DNA from: a virus
Direction: 5' to 3' (one strand)
IMG/VR virus record: IMGVR_UViG_3300047375_000354
Coordinates: 1 to 25,380 of that record
Length of the DNA: 25,380 nucleotides
Shown: one piece after another, positions 1 to 7,545 of the stretch
Numbering within the stretch: the first letter of the stretch is position 1
Layout: the number at the start of each line of letters is the position of its first letter
Made by a program: the position numbers and the translations under genes
Notes under the pieces: generated by a model
Told to the model about the DNA's origin: nothing
Database searches by the model: none
Seen by the model: only the letters and a program-made list of their open reading frames with translations

Positions 1-668
1 TAAGTACCAATCTGGCAACGGCTCAATCTGATTTAACTAATTTTAGAGGTGCTTTTGATCAGGATGCTACTTTAGGCAACCAACAGAGGGCTCGACTAGA
101 GTCTGCTAATCAATATCAAACAAATGAAATTCTTAGAGGGCAGGCGGGTCTTGGAAACGCACAAGCTCAAGGGTTTGCTAGTGCAGCAAATGCAACAACA
201 GCGAGTGAGGCTGCTACAGCAGGTCAAGGAAAAGACTTTGCAAATATTGCTAAGATGATTACAGCTGGATTTCAGACACAAGATGCTGGAACTAATCAAT
301 TAAAAGATGAGTTTCAAGATAGGCTTACAACAGTTAGAAATGCTCTTGTTGATGACAATCTTGCTATAGATGACACAATCCGCAAAACCTACACTGACAT
401 GGTAACTTCGTTTGATGATCAAGGTGCTTTGATAGCTCGGTCTTCCTTGGATAACGGAAACTTCATCTCAAGAGCTATAGATGACAGTGGTAATCTCTTA
501 TTAGCTGAGTTTGCTACAAACGGTGACAGGGTTGCTCAACAATCCTTAAACATCAACAGGCTGATGGCTCAACTAGATCAGTTTGGTTATATCGCTGGCA
601 CCAATGCAAATATGGCATCTCGATCAGGGGCAGGCTTCGCTACCCCCTATGGCTTAACTTACGGATAA
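1..668 (+). CDS. Virion-associated protein, C-terminal fragment (5' cut by window edge)
   Basis: The reading frame is open from the left edge (first full codon at position 3) to the stop at 668, giving about 221 residues; the true start lies outside the window. A methionine at 255 is internal to the open frame and has no clear ribosome site, so I do not treat it as the start. The protein is rich in Ala, Gln, Asn and Thr, with no cysteine, membrane segment or enzyme motif, and looks largely helical, as internal virion or tail-associated proteins often are. The last residues (ending in ATPYGLTYG) are Gly/Tyr rich. It sits 5 nt before the endolysin gene in the late module, which supports a structural role. 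I do not recognise the family. Confidence 0.7.
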   Translation, partial: STNLATAQSDLTNFRGAFDQDATLGNQQRARLESANQYQTNEILRGQAGLGNAQAQGFASAANATTASEAATAGQGKDFANIAKMITAGFQTQDAGTNQLKDEFQDRLTTVRNALVDDNLAIDDTIRKTYTDMVTSFDDQGALIARSSLDNGNFISRAIDDSGNLLLAEFATNGDRVAQQSLNINRLMAQLDQFGYIAGTNANMASRSGAGFATPYGLTYG

Positions 669-673
669 TAAGA

Positions 674-1414
674 ATGGCACAAATGAAAACGTCAGAAAGT
701 GGCGTACACTTAATTCGAAGATTTGAAGGATTACACAAGAAAACTGATGAAGGTGATTATCGCAGTTACCGTTGTCCAGCAGGACGGTGGACGATTGGAG
801 TAGGGCACATCAAGGGAGTTCGCTCTGGTATGCGGGCTACTGAAGATGAGTGTATGGCGTTTCTCAAACAAGACCTACAAGTCTGTGAAGATGCTGTAGA
901 AAAAAACGTAAAGGTTGAGCTTTCTCAAAATCAATTCGATAGTTTAGTGTCATTTGTATTTAATTTGGGAGAAACTAACTTCCGCAAAAGCACACTTTTA
1001 GCCAAGCTTAACAAAAATTTATTTGATGATGTTCCTTCAGAATTCTTGCGTTGGAATAAGGCGAGAGTTGGAGGAGAGCTAACAGTTCTAAAGGGGCTTA
1101 CCCGAAGACGTACAGCCGAAGCAGCTCTCTTCACGATGGACGTACCTCTTCCAGATGATGATGACAAAGAGGTTATGGCACAGAAGCCAGAGCCTACATC
1201 AGTAAAGCCGTTGAAGAAGAGTAAAACAATTGCTGGAGCGGCAACAGCAGGTACTGGAACGTTAGGAACCCTACTCACAGAGGCGGCGGGAAACCTACAA
1301 GCATTAGTACACTACGCAGAAACTTTAAAAATTGTGTTCTTAGTTTTAAGCGTAGCCGGGATTGCCTTGGTTACTTACGCAAGACTTGGGGATCACAATA
1401 AAGGCATTAATTAA
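674..1414 (+). CDS. Endolysin, GH24 phage lysozyme with C-terminal membrane segment
   Basis: Peptidoglycan hydrolase for host lysis. Residues about 6-155 match the T4/P22/lambdoid-21 lysozyme fold. The catalytic glutamate is E18 in RRFEGL; RCPAGRWTIGVGH follows at 33-45, with C34 at the usual Asp/Cys position and T40 as the catalytic Thr (E-C-T triad). FNLG at 96-99 is also typical. After an acidic and lysine-rich linker (157-185) comes a small Ala/Gly/Thr stretch and one hydrophobic segment at about 219-236 (IVFLVLSVAGIALVTYA), then a short charged tail. There is no N-terminal signal, so export probably depends on a holin or on this C-terminal segment. The next gene starts inside its stop codon (TAATG at 1412-1416). 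A second ATG at 683 is an alternative start. Confidence 0.9.
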   Translation: MAQMKTSESGVHLIRRFEGLHKKTDEGDYRSYRCPAGRWTIGVGHIKGVRSGMRATEDECMAFLKQDLQVCEDAVEKNVKVELSQNQFDSLVSFVFNLGETNFRKSTLLAKLNKNLFDDVPSEFLRWNKARVGGELTVLKGLTRRRTAEAALFTMDVPLPDDDDKEVMAQKPEPTSVKPLKKSKTIAGAATAGTGTLGTLLTEAAGNLQALVHYAETLKIVFLVLSVAGIALVTYARLGDHNKGIN

Positions 1415-1668
1415 TGTTCTCATTATTTAGCAATATTAAACTCATATTTATGGGAGTATTTAGTGCTCTTTTGCCACTGCTTTATGTTTTAGGGAGAAGA
1501 GATGCAAAACAGCTACACGAAAAAAAAGAACTTGAAAAAGATATTCTTAACGAACAGAAAAAATCTGAATTTTATCAAGCAATGGAGCAAGAAGAAGGGG
1601 TTATTACTTCTGGTTCCAGCGATAGTAGGGATGACCTTCTTACAAGGCTGCGCGACAAGGGTATCTAG
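1414..1668 (+). CDS. i-spanin-like inner-membrane lysis protein (Rz-type)
   Basis: The protein has 84 residues. An N-terminal hydrophobic segment (about residues 7-27) is followed by a charged, lysine/glutamate-rich helix (about 29-62) likely to form a coiled coil in the periplasm, then a polar tail. This is the usual plan of Rz-type inner-membrane spanins, which act with an outer-membrane lipoprotein partner to fuse the membranes in the last step of lysis. The start codon overlaps the endolysin stop (TAATG), indicating translational coupling. The gene for the partner lipoprotein begins inside this one in another frame. Spanins diverge too fast for sequence recognition, so the call rests on topology and position. 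Confidence 0.75.
   Translation: MFSLFSNIKLIFMGVFSALLPLLYVLGRRDAKQLHEKKELEKDILNEQKKSEFYQAMEQEEGVITSGSSDSRDDLLTRLRDKGI
1491..1496 (+). promoter_or_regulatory. Ribosome binding site for the embedded o-spanin gene
   Basis: AGGGAG lies 5 nt upstream of the ATG at 1502, inside the i-spanin coding sequence. It fixes the start of the overlapping lipoprotein gene at 1502 rather than at a later in-frame codon. Confidence 0.6.
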
Positions 1669-1858
1669 TCCAGACTTAGAGATTTACTGCCCACCTATTA
1701 TTACTTACTCAGATAATTTTAATGAGAAGTTACTGGGTGAACTACAGGCTTATTCTGGCAATGGTGATGCGATTGTTAGAGCTCTTAACGACTACATTGC
1801 TCTAAGAGATAAAGTAAAGCTTTGTTACAGAGAGAGAGAAAAATATGCCACCAAATGA
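1502..1858 (+). CDS. o-spanin-like outer-membrane lipoprotein (Rz1-type), embedded start
   Basis: The protein has 118 residues. A basic N-terminal region (residues 1-32) leads into a hydrophobic stretch (about 33-48, LLLLVPAIVGMTFLQGC) ending in a lipobox with C50 as the likely lipidated cysteine. The mature part is about 68 residues, with two further cysteines (C64 and C107 by my count) that could form disulfides. The first 167 nt overlap the i-spanin in a different frame, the classic Rz/Rz1 arrangement, and the last 14 nt overlap the next gene. The AGGGAG site at 1491 supports the start at 1502; the basic N-terminal region before the signal is longer than usual, so a shorter translated form is possible. 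Confidence 0.75.
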   Translation: MQNSYTKKKNLKKIFLTNRKNLNFIKQWSKKKGLLLLVPAIVGMTFLQGCATRVSSPDLEIYCPPIITYSDNFNEKLLGELQAYSGNGDAIVRALNDYIALRDKVKLCYREREKYATK

Positions 1859-3851
1859 TGTAACAACTATAGATGGTCTTGTTGGTGATCCTAACGCTGT
1901 TCCTGTAGAAAATACACTAGAAGAAAATGCCGCATCATATGCAGGAGATAATCTTGTAGGTGGAACAACGCCACAGGATGTACAAGGTATTCCAACAGAC
2001 AGTACTGCCCCTGCCATTCAAGATACTACTCCAGATGGAACTGAAGCAACATACCCCTCTAGCGTAGCAGATTACTCTCCTACAACAGGCGGAGTTGATC
2101 CCTCTACTGTTACCCCAGAAGATGCTCTGGCTGGAGCAGGAACGCTAACAGGTAAGGTAGACGGTCTTTCTGATGACACTGGCATACTAGGAGATGCTCC
2201 TGGATTACAGCCAAACTTACAAGCCGACACCTCAGTAGTCACGCAGATAGGTCAAGTAAATCCTGTCAGCCAAGGTGCTACAAACGTATATACCAGTAAA
2301 ACCACCACCCCAACCATAAATGCCATGCTTACTGGAGCGCAAGCCGCTACAGGAGAGGTTGATCCTAACGCCATATCCAATATTGACACCTTCGATATGA
2401 AGGGATTGGCAACTGGCGTTAACTCAGATGGTACTCAGAACGCAGTTGGGGCTAGTCTAAACACTGTATATACTCAGAATATTAGTACCGTTGTAGATAC
2501 TAGTACAATATCTGGTAAGTTACTTGCCAACACTTTGGGCGAGGGAAACTACACAGATGCTAAGACCACTGTCCAAGGACAGATGGCAATCCTTTCAGAA
2601 CAGTTTATAGGCCCAAATGGAGAGCCTCGCATTCCTGCCTTTGCCGCGGGCGCCGTAAAGGGCGTTGAGCGCATGTTGGCGTTTAAGGGTGTGACTGGTA
2701 CGGCTGCACTGGGTGCCGTAGCGAGTGCGACAATGGAAAGCATACTTCCTATCGCTCAAGCAGATAGTGCATTCTTTCAAACTCTAACCGTTAAAAACCT
2801 CGATGCAAAAAATACACAAGCACTTAATACTGCAAATATTCTAAGCAAGATGAACATAGCAGACTTGGACACTCGGATGACCGAAAGCGTTCAGAATGCA
2901 AAAACGTTCATGGCTTACGATATGAATAATTTAAATAATACTCAGCAAATGACCATCGTCAAAACGCAAGCTCGACAACAATCCATTATGGAGGATGCCA
3001 AGCAAGAAAACGTGCGTAGGAGATTTAGTGCAGAGTCACAAAATCAGATGGATATGTATTATGACAATCTTGGATCTCAAATAAGTCAGTTTAACGTTGG
3101 TCAGAGAAATGCCCTTCAACAGTTTAACGTTGGGCAAACTAATGACATGAGCAAGTTCAATACTACTCTTGCCAATCAAAGAGAACAGTATGAAGTGACG
3201 ATGCAAAGAGAAACTGAAATCTTTAATGAAAAGTGGCGGCAAACAATCGCTACAACCAACACCTCAATGCAATTTGAAGCGGCAGCTTTAGATGTAAAAA
3301 ACATAGCAAATCTAACGTCTGAGCAACTCAACAACATGTGGGATAGAACAGATGCCCTTTTAGACTTTGCTTGGAAAGAGGGTGAGAACGCAAAAGATCG
3401 AGGTCTTACAGTTTGGACTAAAAAATTAGCATTTGAACTTGAAAGATACCAAACAGAAATTGACGCAATCACCAAGAAGTATGGCTACGATCTTGATTAC
3501 GACAAATCCGTATATGGTGTTGATAAAGACTACGAAATTAGAATGGAGCAAATAAGAAAAGAATATAAAGCCGCTAAAATAAACGCAGTAGGCTCAGTAA
3601 TTGGTGCAGTAATAGGCGCTATTCCTTTTTCAGATGAAAAACTAAAAACCAACATTAAAAAAATTAGAAAACTTAAAAATGGTGTGACCTTATACAAGTG
3701 GGATTGGACTGAAACTGCCAAGAAACTAGGCATAGAACACAACCCTACACGAGGCGTATTAGCCCAAGAGGTTATTAAAACTCACCCACACGCAGTCAAG
3801 CTAAACTCTAATGGCTATTTAAGTGTAGATTACGGAAGGGTTTTAGCATGA
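1845..3851 (+). CDS. Virion structural protein with C-terminal S74-type intramolecular chaperone
   Basis: The protein has 668 residues. The N-terminal third (1-230) is low-complexity, rich in Thr, Asp, Gly and Pro. Residues about 245-300 are Ala/Gly rich, and 300-570 are helical and Gln/Asn rich with an 11-residue repeat beginning QFNVGQ at about 415. The C-terminus (about 595-668) begins SDEKLKTNIKK and contains GVLAQEV and YLSVDYGR, matching the peptidase S74 / endosialidase chaperone domain, which trimerises tail-spike or fibre proteins and cuts itself off. S596 and K601 fit the Ser-Lys pair of that domain. It is therefore probably a trimeric tail fibre or tail-associated protein, though the central part is not a recognisable receptor-binding fold. 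The start at 1845 has a purine-rich leader (AGAGAGAG) and overlaps the o-spanin gene by 14 nt. Confidence 0.8.
   Translation: MPPNDVTTIDGLVGDPNAVPVENTLEENAASYAGDNLVGGTTPQDVQGIPTDSTAPAIQDTTPDGTEATYPSSVADYSPTTGGVDPSTVTPEDALAGAGTLTGKVDGLSDDTGILGDAPGLQPNLQADTSVVTQIGQVNPVSQGATNVYTSKTTTPTINAMLTGAQAATGEVDPNAISNIDTFDMKGLATGVNSDGTQNAVGASLNTVYTQNISTVVDTSTISGKLLANTLGEGNYTDAKTTVQGQMAILSEQFIGPNGEPRIPAFAAGAVKGVERMLAFKGVTGTAALGAVASATMESILPIAQADSAFFQTLTVKNLDAKNTQALNTANILSKMNIADLDTRMTESVQNAKTFMAYDMNNLNNTQQMTIVKTQARQQSIMEDAKQENVRRRFSAESQNQMDMYYDNLGSQISQFNVGQRNALQQFNVGQTNDMSKFNTTLANQREQYEVTMQRETEIFNEKWRQTIATTNTSMQFEAAALDVKNIANLTSEQLNNMWDRTDALLDFAWKEGENAKDRGLTVWTKKLAFELERYQTEIDAITKKYGYDLDYDKSVYGVDKDYEIRMEQIRKEYKAAKINAVGSVIGAVIGAIPFSDEKLKTNIKKIRKLKNGVTLYKWDWTETAKKLGIEHNPTRGVLAQEVIKTHPHAVKLNSNGYLSVDYGRVLA
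3087..3133 (+). repeat. In-gene direct repeat, 33-nt period (CAGTTTAACGTTGG twice)
   Basis: CAGTTTAACGTTGG occurs at 3087-3100 and exactly again at 3120-3133, 33 nt apart, which is 11 codons. At the protein level the unit continues in degenerate form for about five copies (QFNVGQRNALQ, QFNVGQTNDMS, KFNTTLANQRE, QYEVTMQRETE, IFNEKWRQTIA), residues about 415-469 of the S74-domain protein. Confidence 0.8.
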
Positions 3852-4036
3852 ACTTTGAAGACGCAATAAGAAAATCCATATCGGCATATTACAAAGGCGT
3901 AGATCCTGAGAATTTGAACGCAACTAAAGAAGAGGTTGTGTACACCCGAGAATATTTTGATGAGCTAGAGGAAGACTTGCTTGGAAAGAAGTCGGAAGAC
4001 AAAGATGAAGTAGAGGGGGAAGAGGATGGATCTTAA
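3848..4036 (+). CDS. Small acidic protein, unknown
   Basis: The protein has 62 residues, strongly acidic in the second half (a run of Glu/Asp ending DEVEGEEDGS), without membrane segments or cysteines. Its ATG overlaps the stop of the previous virion gene (ATGA at 3848-3851), and its end overlaps the next gene by 11 nt. This tight packing in the late operon supports a real gene. I do not recognise it; a small virion or assembly factor is the reasonable guess from context. Confidence 0.7.
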   Translation: MNFEDAIRKSISAYYKGVDPENLNATKEEVVYTREYFDELEEDLLGKKSEDKDEVEGEEDGS

Positions 4037-4613
4037 ATTTCTAGACCCTTCTTACGCAGATGGGCCGATACCAGGCGAGAACCAAACATCTGATGAGAGG
4101 AATTACCCTTGGCATCGACCACCAGATTTTACAGATACAGATGAGGCTATTGATTACATTGTAGAAAGCCTAGTCGATACACGAGAAGGCTTCATGTATA
4201 TGAACCTAATCGAACTAGACATAAGTATTGCTGCATGTGTTGATATGATCTTAACGAAAGGCATTAGCGAGGGGCGTTGGTCAATTGATTTTGCAATTAT
4301 CTTAGCAGGCCCAACGGCTAGAGTAATTGAGATTATGGCGAAAAGCTTTGACCTTGAATACACTCTCGGAACGGATGATCCCAAAGAATATACTTTAACA
4401 GCGGCAGGTGCAAAACAGCAAATGCAAAGAGCTGCATCTGAACTCAAAGAAAAGGTATTTGGGTTAAAGGAGACTGCGCCTCAAGAGACTCCAGAAGGTG
4501 TTGAAGAAATTGATAATGGGCAAGGACTTATGTCTGCCCCAGATGAGCAAAATGATATGCTTGGATATGGCGAACCTACAGAAGTAACTGAAGAGGAAAA
4601 TGTCGATGGCTAA
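4026..4613 (+). CDS. Conserved-looking late-module protein, unknown
   Basis: The protein has 195 residues. The N-terminus is Pro/Asp rich with NYPWHRPPDF at about 26-35, the centre (40-115) is a mixed hydrophobic helical region (for example WSIDFAIILAGPTARVIEI), and the C-terminal 50 residues are acidic, probably disordered. A strong purine-rich ribosome site (GGGGGAAGAGG) sits directly before the ATG at 4026 inside the previous gene. The end overlaps the next gene's start by 14 nt. There are no catalytic motifs. Lying between a tail protein and the internal virion proteins, it is likely a virion or assembly protein. Confidence 0.75.
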   Translation: MDLKFLDPSYADGPIPGENQTSDERNYPWHRPPDFTDTDEAIDYIVESLVDTREGFMYMNLIELDISIAACVDMILTKGISEGRWSIDFAIILAGPTARVIEIMAKSFDLEYTLGTDDPKEYTLTAAGAKQQMQRAASELKEKVFGLKETAPQETPEGVEEIDNGQGLMSAPDEQNDMLGYGEPTEVTEEENVDG

Positions 4614-7545
4614 TTATGATATGACCTCTGGCTTTATGCAGGGCTTTGAGTTTGGTACTAAGATAAAAGAACGTAGGCAAAATCGAAAGGCAGCATCTTT
4701 GTTGTCTTCTTGGAATGCTTCTTCCTATGATACTTACATTAAAAACCAAACGGCTGATAAAGAAGGCGAATTAATTGGCACAAACCTTCTAGAAGAACTG
4801 AACTTAGCAGATCTGTCAGATGAGCTAAAATCTGATTGGACTTCTCAGGCTCGCTCTTGGAGGATGTCTGGGCGCACTAAAGATCAAACTAGACAAGGGC
4901 TAATCGATCTAGCCCCTCAGTATAGGAAATTAAACAACGCAGCCATTTCTGAAAGTGCAGATACTGAAGTTGCAACTCTAGCCGCACCTACAGACAGTCC
5001 ATTTGATACCACGGTCACTGAATTTTCTAAACTTATGGATATTGAAACTAGCCCAAGTATGCCTAACGCAGAGAGGCTCGTTGCAGTGAGTAACAAGGGT
5101 GCTATTGGAATTTCCCAGATAATGCCAGCAACAGCAATGCAACCTGGATACCAGCTGGATAACATCTTTGACTTAGCTGACAGTGCCAACATGAGCTACT
5201 CAGCGAAGACCGAAGATGAAGCAAAACGATTGCTTACAAATGAACTTTTAAATAAACAGATGGGCTTTAATTATTACAACATGCTTAAAGATAAGTATGA
5301 TGGAGATACCACAAAAGCGTTAATTGGATACAATGCCGGCCCAGATGTTGCAGATCTTTGGGATGGTAGTTTCTCAGCCCTACCAGAAGAAACTCAAAAT
5401 TATCTTCGCAAATTTGGAATAGATATAGATAGTCCAGAAGCAAGTATGGCATCTGTTGATTCCCAGATGAGGGATGCTTTCTCTTCAGAATCTACAGGCA
5501 AAAAAGAAAATACTGTAGGTGGTACATTTAGAGAGTTCTTATCGAACCCTTGGCAGTCTATGAAAGATTCAGAGGCGGCTGAAGTTGAACTTATTGTTCT
5601 CAACAAGCTTGGTCTTTCGTCTATGGATGACTTTAGAAAGTACCAAAGTGCATATGTTCCAGTAGGTTTAAAGTTTACTGAGAATGGTGCCGTAGCTTTA
5701 GATAGTAGGATTGATAGAAGTGTAATTGGGAAGTCGAAAGAAGACCAATGGAAATCAGGTTGGATGGCAGATAATGGTTTAGATCCATCTGATGTTAATA
5801 ACTTTGCTAAAGCAGATAAAGCTTGGAAATTAGCTACGACAACCTCAACAACCTCTACTCGAGATTCAGCTATAAGTGGTTGGCTTGCTGACAATGCTAG
5901 TGATAAAAACAACCCAACGCCTGCAGATTTAAAAGCCGCCAATGATTGGTGGACTTCAAAACCTCAAGATGATGATTTAGATTTGATGGCGTTTGATGCA
6001 TTCAAAGCTAGATATCCTGGTTTAGGAGATGACGATGCAATTTTAACGTGGACTTTGCACGAAAATAATCCAGAGAAATTAGAAGCTCTGTCTGCTTGGA
6101 GATCAAGTGAGGCGTACAAGGCACTAAAAGGAACTGGAGAGGACTCTGTAGCAGATAACAACGCTATAAAAGAAATAGAAACTGATATGTTAGAGTTTCT
6201 GGAAAACAATTCAGAAATGACATTGCCAGAATTTGAAAGCCTCGAAACTACTGCTACTAACATTATAAATGATGCAGACTATAAGGGTAGTCCTGAGATC
6301 TTACAGCAAGCAAAAGATTTTATTGCGCGAAGTGATGCAATCAAGGCAGGCATAATTAGAAAGCAACCTTTAGATGAGCTTGAAATTAGCACTGTATTTG
6401 TTCCCACATTTAAGGATGGGGTGCAGGATGGCGTTAGAGAGATATCAGTTAAGATTAGAGGCACTCAAATACTCGATGCCGCAACCAACGCTGAAGTACA
6501 AGTTCCAAACTCAACTGGAGATCTAACGACTATAACCACTGAGACAGACCAACTAACTCTAAAAATACGTTCTGGTGCAGAGCAAGAGAGAATTAGTGAG
6601 ATAACAGGGGATATTGAGGGCAATGGTGACTACAAAGAGTTAATAGCACTACGACAAGTTGTAATTACCGCAGATCAAGGTGCCTTCCAACTTGCTAACA
6701 TGGCGGCTAAGAACCCTACGGTATTGACTGCTGCGGGTGGTCTTAACAAACTTATTAACGATATCGACAAGGAATTTGGTGCATTAAAACAACTCTTTGG
6801 GGTTGGTAACTGGAACCAAGGAGCAGCCGATACTGCCCTAGCCGACATGCTTGCAGGTGTTGAAGAGCGAAGAGTGTCTTCTATGGAAGGAGGCTTGGGT
6901 GGTTATGGAGCTATAGATGAGGTTGCAGCGCAACAAAAAGCTAACTTCGAAGCCTCACTAATCCGTTATATATTTGCACAAGGTAAAGCTCTTGGACAAT
7001 CGGGTAATGGCTTCTCTAACAAAGATTACTCCAACATTCTTAACTCCGTTGCAAACTCCAAAGACATGTTTGCGTTTAGGCGAAACATGGTAACACTGGT
7101 TAAGTCCAACGCACAAAACTACGAAAACTTGCGTGTGAGCGTAGGGAATTCCTTATTTACGGACTACTACAGTGTAATTGAAAAGGGCAGTGAATTTGAT
7201 AAGTATACTGCACAGGGCATATTTACCCCAATCAATACTTATCTAAGAGATAATGATAACTCTGAATCCAATCCTTCTTTTAGTAATAGGTATGGTGAGT
7301 TGGCTCAGTTTATGGAAACTGAATATCCAGAGGATGCAACAACTTTCGATCTATTTACTGGTGAAATAGGTGAGGTAATATCTGGTCTAGAAAGTATACT
7401 AGCAAACCCAGACACTGATGAGACAAATAAGGCTGCCTTACAATCTGCACTAACGACAATGTTTGAGTACAGAGAGAGAGGCCTTACTTACCTCTTTGCC
7501 TATAATTCTTCTAGTCAAGGCATACAGGTTGAGGGATATAAATAA
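4600..7545 (+). CDS. Internal virion protein with lytic transglycosylase domain
   Basis: The protein has 981 residues. Residues about 135-275 carry the soluble lytic transglycosylase (SLT) signature: GAIGISQIMPATA at 167-179, YNAGP at 244-248 and ETQNYLRKFG at 264-273. E149 (in IETSPS) is the best candidate for the catalytic glutamate, somewhat further from the GAIG motif than usual. The rest is long, helical and without recognised domains. T7 gp16 combines an N-terminal transglycosylase with a large ejection protein in the same way; such proteins are injected and open the cell wall locally. ATGs at 4600 and 4606 are both usable after GAAGAGG. The stop overlaps the next start (TAATG at 7543-7547). 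Confidence 0.85.
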   Translation: MSMANYDMTSGFMQGFEFGTKIKERRQNRKAASLLSSWNASSYDTYIKNQTADKEGELIGTNLLEELNLADLSDELKSDWTSQARSWRMSGRTKDQTRQGLIDLAPQYRKLNNAAISESADTEVATLAAPTDSPFDTTVTEFSKLMDIETSPSMPNAERLVAVSNKGAIGISQIMPATAMQPGYQLDNIFDLADSANMSYSAKTEDEAKRLLTNELLNKQMGFNYYNMLKDKYDGDTTKALIGYNAGPDVADLWDGSFSALPEETQNYLRKFGIDIDSPEASMASVDSQMRDAFSSESTGKKENTVGGTFREFLSNPWQSMKDSEAAEVELIVLNKLGLSSMDDFRKYQSAYVPVGLKFTENGAVALDSRIDRSVIGKSKEDQWKSGWMADNGLDPSDVNNFAKADKAWKLATTTSTTSTRDSAISGWLADNASDKNNPTPADLKAANDWWTSKPQDDDLDLMAFDAFKARYPGLGDDDAILTWTLHENNPEKLEALSAWRSSEAYKALKGTGEDSVADNNAIKEIETDMLEFLENNSEMTLPEFESLETTATNIINDADYKGSPEILQQAKDFIARSDAIKAGIIRKQPLDELEISTVFVPTFKDGVQDGVREISVKIRGTQILDAATNAEVQVPNSTGDLTTITTETDQLTLKIRSGAEQERISEITGDIEGNGDYKELIALRQVVITADQGAFQLANMAAKNPTVLTAAGGLNKLINDIDKEFGALKQLFGVGNWNQGAADTALADMLAGVEERRVSSMEGGLGGYGAIDEVAAQQKANFEASLIRYIFAQGKALGQSGNGFSNKDYSNILNSVANSKDMFAFRRNMVTLVKSNAQNYENLRVSVGNSLFTDYYSVIEKGSEFDKYTAQGIFTPINTYLRDNDNSESNPSFSNRYGELAQFMETEYPEDATTFDLFTGEIGEVISGLESILANPDTDETNKAALQSALTTMFEYRERGLTYLFAYNSSSQGIQVEGYK

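Noticed and set aside
2171-2181. TGACACT in the S74-domain protein gene
   Set aside because: Inside coding sequence, no promoter context; expected by chance in a window of this size.
5400-5942. 180-codon open frame antisense to the transglycosylase protein gene
   Set aside because: Product is a Ser/Leu-rich shadow, no ribosome site, opposite to a clear long gene.
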